From positions 95,489 to 159,488 of the forward strand of contig CBDCYT010000019.1 of NCBI GenBank assembly GCA_965224325.1: a DNA stretch of 64,000 bases. Direction: 5' to 3'. Position numbers and translations under genes: made by a program. The stretch comes from CBDCMJ01 sp965224325 (GTDB lineage: Bacteria > Chloroflexota > Dehalococcoidia > Lucifugimonadales > UBA3495). The notes below the pieces were generated by a model. It saw nothing but the letters and a program-made list of their open reading frames with translations. It had not been told where the DNA came from and made no database searches. The stretch's first letter is position 1, and every line of letters begins with the position of its first letter. Shown in pieces: positions 27,506 through 37,836 of the stretch.

Positions 27506-27549
27506 GACGGTGTGTCCTCCTGCCTTGGATTTTCAGCGGAATTCAATTA

Positions 27550-27915
27550 TCAAAAGCACCCAGCAATAATGGGAAGGTCCCAAACTCCCTCCGGCGCCTT
27601 GATCTCTATTCCAATGACATCGGCCCCTTCCACCTCAACCTGAGTCGCAGTATGGCGCAGCTTCGACAACCCCTGGAGGGTTACGTAACCAACCGAGCCA
27701 CAGTGCACAAAGTCGTGGTCGAGAGGCACATAGATGCTCAGGATGTACGGCCCATCCGGCAGTGGGATCTCGAAGGAGCCATCAGCACTAGTGACGTCAA
27801 AGCCGTCGCTCCATCCACTCCAGTCACCACCTATATGGTAGTATCCAGGGATTTCCCGCTCGACAAAAACCCCGATGCCCTCTATGGGTTCGCCGTCCGG
27901 CCCGGAAACCTCTAT
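27550..27915 (-). pseudogene. Detached carboxypeptidase-regulatory/CnaB-like domain
   Basis: A stop-to-stop frame of about 120 codons reads IEVSGPDGEPIEGIGVFVER ... YYHIGGDWSGWSDGFDVTSA then DGSFEIPLPDGPYILSI and ends LPIIAGCF. This is a beta-sandwich domain common in secreted proteins. It has no start codon in a plausible place and a TGA directly upstream. It begins 12 bp after the stop of the giant gene (27928), on the same strand. It may be the former C-terminal domain of that protein separated by a frameshift or stop, or a relic of another gene. Confidence 0.55.
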
Positions 27916-27927
27916 TCAGCGACATGA

Positions 27928-30900
27928 CTACTGCCCCGGACCGCTAACGGTTAACTCCAGCCGGGTGGAGAGCTTCCTGCCGTCCCCGGTACAGATTGCC
28001 CCATCGGCGGCGCAGTTCTGGGTTACAGGCAGGACAATGGTCACATCCCCGTTGGAGTCCGGTTCCACCGTGATCAGCCATCGGATGTTGCTGGGCTTGT
28101 CCAGCCGTTGGGCCTTGAGGACTTCACCCCCCGACACAGTGAATGCCAAGTCTCTGAGAGTCTTGTAGCTCAGGGGGAACTCTTCGCTGAACCGGATCTC
28201 GAAGGTGAAGGCATCCGTCCCGTTGTGGCTCTCCGTGGTGGCTTCCAGGCTAACGGTCAGCGGCGTTTCCCCCTCGGTGGTTTCCTCCGGCTCGCCGTTC
28301 TCTTCTGATTCTGCTGTCTCATCGGTGTCGTTGAAGACCTCGGTGGAATTGAACCCTGCCGCCGCGTTGCCCGCCAAGTCCCTGGTCCGGGCGGTGGCAG
28401 CGTCCGAAGGCGGCGTGTAGCTGACGACCACGACGTCCTCGGACGTAGCCGCCAAAACCAGCGTCAACACCACCATGTCGCCGTCCACCGAAACGCTCTC
28501 CACCGCCCGCTTGGCTTCTTCATCTAGCCAGGTCGTGTCACCGCACGTGCAGGCCACTCTCACATCGAAGGAATCCGTCGGCGGCGCAGACCCCTCGTCC
28601 AGGGCCTCGTCGTACAACACTTTCAGGGTCGCTCCGTCCACCCTGGGTCTTACCATTTCCGGCGCCCTGGTCTCCCAGGGAGTGCCGGTGTGCTCAACCG
28701 AGGGCGGGCTGTCACCCACGCCGTTGGTGGCCAGGACCCGCACGCTGTACTCCACTCCGTCGGTCAGTCCCGTAATGGTGTGGATGGTTCCGGACGCGGT
28801 CGCCTCGGAAACGTCCGCCGGCGTCTCCCAGCTGTCTGCGCTCTCCTTCCACTGCACCTTGTAGCCGGTAATGTCGGAGCCGCCGTCGCTGGCCGGGGCT
28901 TCCCAGTAAACGTCCAGCGCTTCGGCGTCGTGAGGGAAGACATTTAGGTGCCCGGGGAGGCCCGGCTTCGTTGCCGCCACCGTATCGGTGTCCGCGCTGG
29001 TCAGGGTCTCCTCGTTATCGGCGTCGTCGGTGAAGGACACCTTCACCTTGATGGTCTTGCCCTGCTCGCTGGCAGTCAGGGTGTAGGTGGAACTGGTGGC
29101 CCCGTTGATGTCCGACCCCCCGGCGATCCACTGGTATCGGTAAGCAACGTTGGTCAGCCCGTCCTCGTCGGCAATGTCCGCCGTATCCGCCGTCAGGGTC
29201 TCCCTCACCTGGGGCGTCCCGCTGATGGTCGGTGCGCCCGTGGCATCACGGTTGGATGCCGCAGCTACCTCCACCGTCGCTTCGCTGGTCAGGGTCTCCT
29301 CGTTATCGGCGTCGTCGGTGAAGGACACCTTCACCTTGATGGCCTTGCCCTGCTCGCTGGCAGTCAGGGTGTGGGTGGGACTGGTGGCCCCGTTGATGTC
29401 CGACCCCCCGGCGGTCCACTGGTATCGGTAAGCAACGTTGGTCAGCCCGTCCTCGTCGGCAATGTCCGCCGTATCCGCCGTCAGGGTCTCCCTCACCTGG
29501 GGCGTCCCGCTGATGGTCGGCGCGCCCGTGGCATCACGATTGGATGCCGCAACTACCTCCACCGTCGCTTCGGTGGTCAGGGTCTCCTCGTTATCGGCGT
29601 CGTCGGTGAAGGACACCTTCACCTTGATGGTCTTGCCTACGTCGCTGACCGGCGGCGTGTAGGCCGAGTCCGTTGCATCCTCGATGTCCGTGTCGGTGGT
29701 TCCGTCGTTCCGAATCCACTGGTAGCTGTAGGAAACATTGTCCAGCCCGTCCTCGTCGGCGATGGCCGAGGTGTCCACCGTCAGCGTCTCCCCCACCTGG
29801 GTGGTCCCGGTGATGGTGGGTTCACCTGTGGCCGGGGTGTTCTCGGCTGGCTCAGTCACTCTGACGGCGACCTCTTCCCCCTCCGGCAAGTCCAGTCCCC
29901 GGTCGTTCCACTGGAACTGGATGATGGAGATGGAGTCCCCCTCCAGGGTCGATGCGTCGGTAGAGGCGAATTCGTCCGTCCCCACCACCAGGACAAACCC
30001 GGCAGTCGGTTTTGGCATCACTGAGAGAATCAGCTTGCCGTTCAGAACCCCCAGGGCCTTGACGGTGTAGCTGGCGTCGTCCAACGTGATGGTGTCGGAC
30101 GAGAGAGCACCCAAGGTGTTGTTCTCCTCGCCCTGGGCGAACGAGGAATAGCCGGCGAAATCCTCTCCGACCCCCACCGTCAAGGTCGCGGACCATATTG
30201 CTTCCCCCTCTGGTGTTTCACCGCCATGGCCTGGGGCGTTGGGAACGCCAAATACCCAGGGGCGGGCCTGTTTGATGGACAGAACATGGTCGCCGGTGAT
30301 CTTGAACTCGATCTCCATTGCGAAGGGTTCGTCGGGTCCGGGGTTGTACAGATCCTCGAAATGGTCATGGATGTCCTGGAGATGCCGGCGCAACTGGCCA
30401 ATTTGAGCATCGCTCATGAGGAGCTGTCCTCGCGACACCTGGTTGGAGGTCACCAGGGTGGTGTATGAACCGGACAGGTCCAACAGGATTTCCTCGGGCA
30501 CCGAGTGTGCGTCGGGATTGGTAACCAGGTCCTCGCCGAGTTGCGTGTTGACGTAGTAGCTCCCCTCCGTTCCGTAGATAGGGTCGAAGCTGACGGCCAC
30601 GCCGTTGGCCAGCTCGTCCGAGTAGTTGGGATGGACCAGCACCCCCATCGCCGTCGCCAGGTGGTCGATGCGGTGGAACTCGCGTTCAGTGAAGGCCCGG
30701 AAGTTCCACAGGCTGGCCCACACCCCTTTGATGGACTTGTCGATGCCGTCCTCCTCCGTCTCCTCCGGGTCCTGGGTCTTAGAGTCGTACAGCCCAGCGC
30801 CGCTGAAGCCCGGCAGGTCCTCGTTGTTGGTGCTCGACCGGTAGCGCAAGGATTGCGCTTCAGGGTAGGTGGCGTGCATCTCTTCCAGCGCGTCGATGAT

Positions 30901-33900
30901 CCAGTCGGGCGTCTCCCCCTTCTTGATCTTCTTGCGGAGTTTCCTGAGTTCTTTCTCCTGGGCGCCATAGTCCGACTGGAAGTCCGGGTCTTCCAGCATC
31001 TCTTCGATATCGTCATAGAACCCGTTGTGCTTCATGAACTCGTCGTAGAAGTAGAAGGGCGCCGCGAACCCGTCGGGGACGGTTCCGTCGGGAAAGCCCA
31101 GGGTCCGCAGCACGGCCACGTTGGCCGCCTTGACGCCGAACGCATTCCAGTCGTCGAAGCCGATGTCGTCCAGGTCGGTGATCTGGGTGACTGTGAGGTC
31201 CCGTTCCGGCGTCTGGGTTCCGGGAGGGCGCGAAGCGGCGAAGTAGGCCTCGACTTCGGCGGGAGTGGCGGCGCGGATGGAGTAGCCGTCCGCAGTGACG
31301 CTGTAGTGGACGTATCTGCCGATGAGATCATCGATGTCGCCGTCGTCGAGGGCGTCGCGAATGAAGGCGTTGGGGACACCGTCCTGGACGGCCCGCAGGT
31401 TGACGTGGGAAAGCGGCGTCTGGGGTACGGTGGTGATGAGGCCGGCGACCCGGGAAAGCTCGTTGGGGATAGTCTCGTAGATCGCCACGTCGCGCGGGTC
31501 GGGGCGTTCCTCCAGCGACATGAGCCTGAGGAAACCGTACCCTTCCCCAACGTTGAGGGGGAGGAATGGAACATCTGGCAGGATGTCCTCTCTCAACACC
31601 ACATTGATCCGGGAATCATCGTAGAGTGCCCGTTCTCTGTGATAGAGCGGCAGGGCTCTCCTCGGCATCGGGTAGTAGGCAAGGTTGTCATCAAGCAGCG
31701 GCATGCTGGCCGCCAAAACCTCATACGAACGGGCCACATGGCCGAAGGGGTATGCATCCATAGGCTGGAACTGGTAGAGGTAGACGCCCAGGGAACCATC
31801 GGGAGCAACCACATTTGGGTGGTATATGATCTCGCCGCCCATGTACCCCTGTCCCCAGAGTGGGTCGCTCCAGAGACCGATTGCATCCCCGAAATCGGGA
31901 TGTAATCGGTGGGTCTCGGTGTTCATGAAATAGATGCCCATGTTGTCGGTAGCCACGCCGATAATGTAGAACTTGACAAACTCCAGGTCCTGGAGATGGC
32001 GGTGATTGGGAACGTCTCTGCCCTTGTAGGAAAGCGCCTCAAATGTCTCACGGTCGGGAATGGCCACAGCGCCATCTCGAAAAGGGACCGCCCGAGCGGG
32101 GTTCAGCAGGTTCATCCCCACCGGGTCCCCCAATTCGGTGATGTCGTCGATGCAGTCGTTATCTAGGTCGGCCGGGCCGGCGATGAGGAACTTTTCCACC
32201 CGGTAATGCTCCTTCGGGAGTGGGGACAGCTGCTCGGTCAGCGTTGTTGTGCCGTCTTCGCCCAGGGTCACCGAGACCGCGAACTCTCGATCGGAGTCCA
32301 GGGCGGGCCGCACGTAGAGCACGAAATATTCCTCGGTGGTGGACTCGACGATAGCGGGAACGGCTTGTACCTCTACCGCCGTTGCCGCCGGGGCATGCTC
32401 GCCGACCGTACACGCCACGACTGATACCTTGACGGTCCTCTGACTGGTCAGCGCCTCCAGGCTGCCTCTGTCGTCATGGAACGACACCCGCACGCTAATG
32501 GTCTTGCCAAAGTCAGCCGTAACCAGGGTGTAGGTCGAAGCCGTGGCTCCTACGATGTCGGAGGAATTGCTCCCGAAGTGGCTGCGGACCCACTGGAATC
32601 TGAACGCGTCATCGTCGAGCCCGTCGGGGTCGGCGATCCCGGACACGACCGCCGTCAGCGATTCGCCGACTTCGACGGCGCCGCTGATGACGGGCGCGCC
32701 GGTCGCGGCACGGTTGGCGCTCACCCTGAGAATCCTGTCGACGCCGGGTCTGTTGGAGGTGGCGATGTACAGCGCCCCGTCGGGGCCGAGCACGGGGGTC
32801 TGCAGCCGGCCCTGGCTGCCGTCGAGCTCCGGGACGACGATCTGACTCGCGAAATCGCCCTGTTCGGTGAACTCGAAGACACGAAGCGACTTCGTCTTGA
32901 GCGTGGCCACCGCGAGTCGCCCTTCCCACTCCCCCCATTGGGGGCCGTCCAGGAAAACGGCCCCGCTGGTCGCCAGGGTGGGGAATCCAGAGGACCATCT
33001 GGCCTGGCGGGCAGACGGGAACTTGGCCAGGTCGGTCATGGGGACGCCGGCCTCGTCGGAATAGTCGTAGAAGACCAACGTGCCGTCGTCCGGGATCGGG
33101 TCCCAGCCGTAGTTGCCGCCTGCTTTCAGCAGATTGATCTCGTCGTCGTGTTTCGGGCCGTGCTCCACCAGCCACATCTGGTCCGTGCCCGGGCGCAGAG
33201 CCAGGCCCTGGGGGTTGCGGAAGCCGTAGGAGTACACCGGCGAGGAGGCTCCGAACGGATTGCCCGGCGCCCCGGCGCCCGTCCGCGGGTCGACGCGGAG
33301 GACCTTGCCGCCCAGGGACGTCAGGTCCTGCGCACCCGTTACCACCCGCCCGTCGCCGGCCGCGATCCATAGATATCCCTCCGGACCGAAAAGCAGCCGG
33401 CCTCCCGAGTGCCAGGGGCCCGGACCGACCGGTATGCCCTCTACCAGGGGATCGACGACGCGCGTGGCTTCGTCGTAGTCCGCGTCGATCGTCCAGGCGA
33501 TCACCTGCATCTCGCGTCCGGTGTGCCCCTGGAGCGTGTAGAACCGCCGGTTGGTCGAAAAGTCCGGGTCCACGGCCAGCGCCTGCAGGCCGGCGAAACC
33601 GTCGACAAGCAGATCTCCGAGATCCGCGGCGACCCGCTTGACGGCGCCGTCGGTCAGCCTCGCGTTCAGCACGCCGGCCCGCTGGGTGAACAGCATCGTC
33701 CCGTCTGGGGTGAAATCAATGCCCCAGGGGTGGGACAGGCCCGTGACTATTTCCGTCACCGTCAGTTCCGGACCCGGTTCGCGGGCGCCCACGACGGCGG
33801 GCGAAACAGCTTCCGCGGACTTGCCGGGGCCCTGCCCGTCGGTGTACGACGCCTCGGCCTTGAGCAGCATCCCTTCGTCTTCTTCAGTTGGAATGTAGCT

Positions 33901-36900
33901 GTCTCCGTCGTCGTAGGCCTCGACGCCGGTCCAGGCGGTTCCGTCGGAGGACCTGGCCCAGCTCCAAGAAACCGCGCCCGAAGACGCCGCAGGGCCCGAG
34001 CCGCCGCCCTCGAGGCCGTCGGGATCGCTCAGCGCGGCGCTGACCACCGTCCCGACCCTCGGCCGCGCCGGAAAGAGCGAAACGGTTCCGGGCCAATCCG
34101 CCGCCTTGATAGCCTCGGTGGCCTCGCTGGTCAGCGTTTCATAATTGCCACGGTCGTCGACGAACGCCACCCGCACTTTGATCCGCTTGCCCAGATCCTC
34201 GGCGACGGGCGTGTAGGTGGGCGAGCCGGTCCCGATGTTCGTCTCGGTCGCGCCGTCGACCCGCATCCACTGGTACGAGTAGGCCGCCCGGGTCAGCCCG
34301 TCGTCGTCCGACACGTCGGAGACCGCCGCGGCGAGCGTCCCCTTCACCTGCGGCGTGCCCGTGACCGTCGCCTCGCCGGCAGCCGGGTTGTTGATGAAGG
34401 AGCCTCTCGCCTCGATCTTGTAGGAAAACGCGCCGGAGGCCCATCCCTGAGCAGCGGCCTGAGGAGAATATGTCGCGCTTCCGTCCGCGATGGACCACCC
34501 CTCCGCGGCTCCCGTGTCTTCGGAGCCGCTCGCCGTTCCACTGACGGCGACGGCGCCGGAGCCGGTGACGCGGACCCTTTCGACGACCACGAAGTAGGTC
34601 GTCTCTTTCACGAGAGCCGGGCAGGTCGTCCCCGAGGCCGGAGCGGCGAAGGTGTTCACGCTCCGCTCGGACAGGCTCGCCGGGGCGATGAGCGTGCAGA
34701 GAGCGTCGCCCGGGACGCCGCCGCCGTCCGCGTTGAGCGTCGCCTCAAGGTCGGTGGGAGCGGACGACGGGTCCGAAACGCCGCCGAACTCGATCCCGAC
34801 GGATGCCAGCGCGTACCCGGCTTTGCTGGTCCCGGTGGTGAACGCCTGGGCCCTCTTCGCGCCGGCCGAGCCCAGGTCATGGCCGGCGTCGCCGGACTGC
34901 CCCGTGTTGCCGACCAGCGCGGCGGCGGTCTCCGCGTCTTCGACGAAGGGCCGAACGACGCCGCCGACGCCATGATAGGTGTAGATCATGGCATCGTCGG
35001 CGTCGACGACGTAGAAGGTCTCCCCGTCCGACCAGATGCCGTAGGCGTGGCCGTTGTCCTCGTGGAGCGGAAAGTCGAAACCGGCTTCGGTTCCGTCGGA
35101 CAGTTTCACGCTGCGCACCGAGGCGTCGTTCGAGGCGAGCCTGACGCCCCACATCGTCCGCCCGTCGGTGAAGAGGCCCCTCAGCTGGCCCATGCCGGGC
35201 ATCGTCAGCTTCCGGGAGGCGTCCGGCCTCCCGTATTCGTCCTCCGGCGTCTCCGGGTCGTCGAACAGACGGAAGGCGTGCGCGTGCGACGTGGTGTTGG
35301 TGATCCACAGGTGACGGCCGTCCGTCGCCATGCCGCGCACGATGAACACTCCCCCAGCGACGTTCAAGCCCCCGTAGACGAAGTCCCGGTCCTCCGCGCG
35401 CGCGAAATTCGTCAGGTCGTAGCCGAAGACGTCCCGGCTGGCGCCGTCAAGGGACTCTTCGGCCACGTACAGGCGAGCGCCATGGCCGGTGACGTAGAAA
35501 TCCTCGTCGCCGAGGCTCGGAAGGTCCCAGCCGGGGTCTCGGGTCCCGTACTCGCTGGCCTCGGTGCCGGGATCGTCCCACAGCTTGTAGGCGAAGACCT
35601 TCCGGGCGCTCTCGTCGCCGACCCACAGCGTTTCGCCGTCGGACCAGATGCTCTTCGGGTCCGCGTTCTCCGGATGAAGAGCAAAGGGTCCATCCTGGAT
35701 CCATTCCCTCTGAACCAGCGGTCTGCCTATCCACATCAACATGGCGCCGCCGCGGTCGGCGCGGATGCCCGACGCTGAACCCCCGGCAGCCAACAGAAAA
35801 GCAGCGGAGTCGATTTCTACCGTGACGGGATGATGCCCGTGCGCACGAACCTCGACAACGTCCGAATATGAACCGCCAGCGGCGATGGTGACCGTCTCAG
35901 TGAACAGGTCTCCATTCAGGGCCGACAGTTCGATCTGAAGATCGAACGGCGTCGCACCTTCGGCTATGCGGACCACGACCGTATCGTCTCCCCGCCGCTC
36001 CAGCTCTGCGGTGAACGTGAAAGGTGCGCCCGGATTGTCGCCCGCGTCGAGAGCCGTCAGCCCCGACAGACCTTGGAAGACGCCGGCTGGCAGGTCCTTG
36101 AGCTCGTTTCCCGAAAGGTCCAGCTCCGCGAGGCTCCCGAGGCCGGCGAACACGTCCTCCGGCAGGCTCTTCAGGTCGTTCCCCGCGAGCGAAAGTCTCT
36201 GCAGGTTGCCGAGACCGCCGAACACCCCGTCCGGCAGCTCGTCTATCGAGTTGGCGGACAGGTCCAGCTCCTCGAGTTCGACTAGGTCGTCGAAAAGGCC
36301 CGCCGGAAGGTCCGAGAGCCCGTTGCCCGAGAGCGACAGCGAGACGAGTCCGGCCAGATTTCGCAGCACGCCCTCCGGCAGCGTCTCAAGGCCGTTCACC
36401 GACAGGTCCAGAACGCTCAGATTCGCGGTTTGGCCGTCGAACGTCCCTTCTGGCAGTTCGCTCAGAAGGTTTCCCGACAGATAGACCTCCTCCACCGCGC
36501 GGAGGTCTTCGAAGAGTCCTTCCGGGACCGTCTCGAGGAAGTTTCTGTTCAGGTCCAGGGCGCGCAGCGCGTGCAGGTCCCGAAAATCCCCGGCCTGCAG
36601 GGCCGACAGTCCTCTCCCCTGCAGGTGCAGCCCGGGCGTGACGCCGGACCCGAAGCGGTGGGAGCCGGTCCATGCCCTGAGCCTCGTTTCGGAAACCTCG
36701 GAGCAGTCGCCGACGCCGGTCATCCCGGCGACGATGGCCGCCATCACCGCAGGCGTCCGGTCGCAGATGCCCGGGGCCCCGACCCGACCCGTCGGCTCGC
36801 TGGTCAGCGACTCTCTGTTGCCGGCGCCGTCGGTGAAGGACACCCTGACCTTGATCGTCCTGCCCCGGTCGCCGGGGACGATGGTGTAGGTCGAATCGGT

Positions 36901-37836
36901 CGCGCCCGCGATGTCCGTGTCGGCGTTCCCGTCGTTCGAAACCCATTGATATTCGAAGATGGCGGCGTCCAACCCGTCCGCGTCGGCGATGGAGCGGATG
37001 CTCGCCGCCAGCGTCTCGTCCACTCGGACCGCGCCGGTTATCGTCGGCGCTCCCATGGCAGGATTGTTCCAGTCGTAGGCGTAGAGCCTGCCGTCGTCGC
37101 GGGACCCGACCCACATCGTGGACCCGGCCGACCAGAGGCCCTCCGTGGATTGATCGTCGGCGTCCAGCGCGAAGTCTTTGCCGGCGTCCCGGCTCCGGTC
37201 CGACATGCTGTAGGCGTACAGCTTGGCATCCCGCCAGTCCACCACCCACATGGTGTACCCATCCGACCAGATGCCGACCGGAAAGTCGTTCCCCAGGTCC
37301 AGCGTGAAATCCTTATCGGCGTCCCTGGCCATGGTCGACAGGTCGTAGGCGAACAACATGTCACGGCCGGTGTCCGCCACCCACATGGTGGTCCCGTCCG
37401 ACCAGATGCCCTCGGGAAAGAGGTTGCCGGCGTCTGAAGGCGTGTCAAAGTCATTGTCGGCGTCCCGGCTCCGGTCCGACATCCGGTAGGCGTACAGCTT
37501 GCCGGCGGCGAAGTCCGACGCCCACATGGTGGTCCCGTCCGACCAGATGCCCACCGGAGAGCCGTTGGCGGCGTCCAGAGTGAAATCCTTGCCGGAGTCC
37601 CGGCTCCGGTCCGACATCCGGTAGGCGTACAGCTTGTGATCCTCGAAGTCCGCGACCCACAAGGTGGTCTCGTCCGACCAGACTCCGGTCGGATAGCCGT
37701 TGGCGGCGTCCAGAATGAAATCGCTACCGACGTCCCGGCTCTGGGCCTGCACCTCAGGGATGAGGAGCAGGGCGGCGAGGGCAGCCAGTCCGGCAAGCAG
37801 CAGCAGGAGCGGCGCAAGACGCCGGGCCGCGATCAT
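27928..37836 (-). CDS. Giant secreted multidomain protein: propeller repeats, LRRs, PQQ-type dehydrogenase, dikinase-like domains
   Basis: A 3302-residue protein with a signal peptide (residues 1-31). Domains in order, approximate: five propeller-type repeats with WSDGTTMWVAD (32-256); Ig-like (260-352); about nine leucine-rich repeats of the LPEGLF type (400-595); a second WSDGETLWVGD region (700-960); Ig-like (1149-1245); a glucose/sorbosone-dehydrogenase propeller with LSHPWGIDFTPDG, WHSGGRLLFGPEGYLWIAAG and EINLLKAGGNYGW (1357-1702); Ig-like (1705-1805); a Ca2+-binding-like DLDNDCIDD. Next come a phosphohistidine-like segment (PLSHVNLRAVQDGVP) and a PEP-synthase N-terminal ATP-binding region (FGVKAANVAVL, RYRSSTNNEDLPGFSGAG, LSIKQARPW; about 2180-2530). 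Three near-identical Ig-like repeats, an FN3 and an Ig-like end follow. No cell-wall anchor is seen. It is divergent from the two-component pair at 38315. The enzymatic activities are inferred from motifs only. Confidence 0.85.
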   Translation of the reverse strand: MIAARRLAPLLLLLAGLAALAALLLIPEVQAQSRDVGSDFILDAANGYPTGVWSDETTLWVADFEDHKLYAYRMSDRSRDSGKDFTLDAANGSPVGIWSDGTTMWASDFAAGKLYAYRMSDRSRDADNDFDTPSDAGNLFPEGIWSDGTTMWVADTGRDMLFAYDLSTMARDADKDFTLDLGNDFPVGIWSDGYTMWVVDWRDAKLYAYSMSDRSRDAGKDFALDADDQSTEGLWSAGSTMWVGSRDDGRLYAYDWNNPAMGAPTITGAVRVDETLAASIRSIADADGLDAAIFEYQWVSNDGNADTDIAGATDSTYTIVPGDRGRTIKVRVSFTDGAGNRESLTSEPTGRVGAPGICDRTPAVMAAIVAGMTGVGDCSEVSETRLRAWTGSHRFGSGVTPGLHLQGRGLSALQAGDFRDLHALRALDLNRNFLETVPEGLFEDLRAVEEVYLSGNLLSELPEGTFDGQTANLSVLDLSVNGLETLPEGVLRNLAGLVSLSLSGNGLSDLPAGLFDDLVELEELDLSANSIDELPDGVFGGLGNLQRLSLAGNDLKSLPEDVFAGLGSLAELDLSGNELKDLPAGVFQGLSGLTALDAGDNPGAPFTFTAELERRGDDTVVVRIAEGATPFDLQIELSALNGDLFTETVTIAAGGSYSDVVEVRAHGHHPVTVEIDSAAFLLAAGGSASGIRADRGGAMLMWIGRPLVQREWIQDGPFALHPENADPKSIWSDGETLWVGDESARKVFAYKLWDDPGTEASEYGTRDPGWDLPSLGDEDFYVTGHGARLYVAEESLDGASRDVFGYDLTNFARAEDRDFVYGGLNVAGGVFIVRGMATDGRHLWITNTTSHAHAFRLFDDPETPEDEYGRPDASRKLTMPGMGQLRGLFTDGRTMWGVRLASNDASVRSVKLSDGTEAGFDFPLHEDNGHAYGIWSDGETFYVVDADDAMIYTYHGVGGVVRPFVEDAETAAALVGNTGQSGDAGHDLGSAGAKRAQAFTTGTSKAGYALASVGIEFGGVSDPSSAPTDLEATLNADGGGVPGDALCTLIAPASLSERSVNTFAAPASGTTCPALVKETTYFVVVERVRVTGSGAVAVSGTASGSEDTGAAEGWSIADGSATYSPQAAAQGWASGAFSYKIEARGSFINNPAAGEATVTGTPQVKGTLAAAVSDVSDDDGLTRAAYSYQWMRVDGATETNIGTGSPTYTPVAEDLGKRIKVRVAFVDDRGNYETLTSEATEAIKAADWPGTVSLFPARPRVGTVVSAALSDPDGLEGGGSGPAASSGAVSWSWARSSDGTAWTGVEAYDDGDSYIPTEEDEGMLLKAEASYTDGQGPGKSAEAVSPAVVGAREPGPELTVTEIVTGLSHPWGIDFTPDGTMLFTQRAGVLNARLTDGAVKRVAADLGDLLVDGFAGLQALAVDPDFSTNRRFYTLQGHTGREMQVIAWTIDADYDEATRVVDPLVEGIPVGPGPWHSGGRLLFGPEGYLWIAAGDGRVVTGAQDLTSLGGKVLRVDPRTGAGAPGNPFGASSPVYSYGFRNPQGLALRPGTDQMWLVEHGPKHDDEINLLKAGGNYGWDPIPDDGTLVFYDYSDEAGVPMTDLAKFPSARQARWSSGFPTLATSGAVFLDGPQWGEWEGRLAVATLKTKSLRVFEFTEQGDFASQIVVPELDGSQGRLQTPVLGPDGALYIATSNRPGVDRILRVSANRAATGAPVISGAVEVGESLTAVVSGIADPDGLDDDAFRFQWVRSHFGSNSSDIVGATASTYTLVTADFGKTISVRVSFHDDRGSLEALTSQRTVKVSVVACTVGEHAPAATAVEVQAVPAIVESTTEEYFVLYVRPALDSDREFAVSVTLGEDGTTTLTEQLSPLPKEHYRVEKFLIAGPADLDNDCIDDITELGDPVGMNLLNPARAVPFRDGAVAIPDRETFEALSYKGRDVPNHRHLQDLEFVKFYIIGVATDNMGIYFMNTETHRLHPDFGDAIGLWSDPLWGQGYMGGEIIYHPNVVAPDGSLGVYLYQFQPMDAYPFGHVARSYEVLAASMPLLDDNLAYYPMPRRALPLYHRERALYDDSRINVVLREDILPDVPFLPLNVGEGYGFLRLMSLEERPDPRDVAIYETIPNELSRVAGLITTVPQTPLSHVNLRAVQDGVPNAFIRDALDDGDIDDLIGRYVHYSVTADGYSIRAATPAEVEAYFAASRPPGTQTPERDLTVTQITDLDDIGFDDWNAFGVKAANVAVLRTLGFPDGTVPDGFAAPFYFYDEFMKHNGFYDDIEEMLEDPDFQSDYGAQEKELRKLRKKIKKGETPDWIIDALEEMHATYPEAQSLRYRSSTNNEDLPGFSGAGLYDSKTQDPEETEEDGIDKSIKGVWASLWNFRAFTEREFHRIDHLATAMGVLVHPNYSDELANGVAVSFDPIYGTEGSYYVNTQLGEDLVTNPDAHSVPEEILLDLSGSYTTLVTSNQVSRGQLLMSDAQIGQLRRHLQDIHDHFEDLYNPGPDEPFAMEIEFKITGDHVLSIKQARPWVFGVPNAPGHGGETPEGEAIWSATLTVGVGEDFAGYSSFAQGEENNTLGALSSDTITLDDASYTVKALGVLNGKLILSVMPKPTAGFVLVVGTDEFASTDASTLEGDSISIIQFQWNDRGLDLPEGEEVAVRVTEPAENTPATGEPTITGTTQVGETLTVDTSAIADEDGLDNVSYSYQWIRNDGTTDTDIEDATDSAYTPPVSDVGKTIKVKVSFTDDADNEETLTTEATVEVVAASNRDATGAPTISGTPQVRETLTADTADIADEDGLTNVAYRYQWTAGGSDINGATSPTHTLTASEQGKAIKVKVSFTDDADNEETLTSEATVEVAAASNRDATGAPTISGTPQVRETLTADTADIADEDGLTNVAYRYQWIAGGSDINGATSSTYTLTASEQGKTIKVKVSFTDDADNEETLTSADTDTVAATKPGLPGHLNVFPHDAEALDVYWEAPASDGGSDITGYKVQWKESADSWETPADVSEATASGTIHTITGLTDGVEYSVRVLATNGVGDSPPSVEHTGTPWETRAPEMVRPRVDGATLKVLYDEALDEGSAPPTDSFDVRVACTCGDTTWLDEEAKRAVESVSVDGDMVVLTLVLAATSEDVVVVSYTPPSDAATARTRDLAGNAAAGFNSTEVFNDTDETAESEENGEPEETTEGETPLTVSLEATTESHNGTDAFTFEIRFSEEFPLSYKTLRDLAFTVSGGEVLKAQRLDKPSNIRWLITVEPDSNGDVTIVLPVTQNCAADGAICTGDGRKLSTRLELTVSGPGQ
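28990..29830 (-). repeat. Near-identical 288-bp repeats inside the giant gene
   Basis: Units beginning near 29150 and 29438 are almost identical over about 200 bp or more, and a third unit (about 28990-29150) shares the same end. Each encodes one Ig-like domain (VKVSFTDDADNEETLTSEAT). The high identity points to recent duplication or gene conversion, and the segment is prone to assembly collapse. Confidence 0.85.

Noticed and set aside
30505..31905. 466-codon plus-strand frame
   Set aside because: It is the complement of the dikinase-like region, whose motifs on the minus strand are unmistakable.
28948..35778. Long plus-strand open frames (up to 789 codons) opposite the giant gene
   Set aside because: Shadows of a GC-rich minus-strand gene; no ribosome sites, no recognisable domains, Arg/Gly/Pro-rich.
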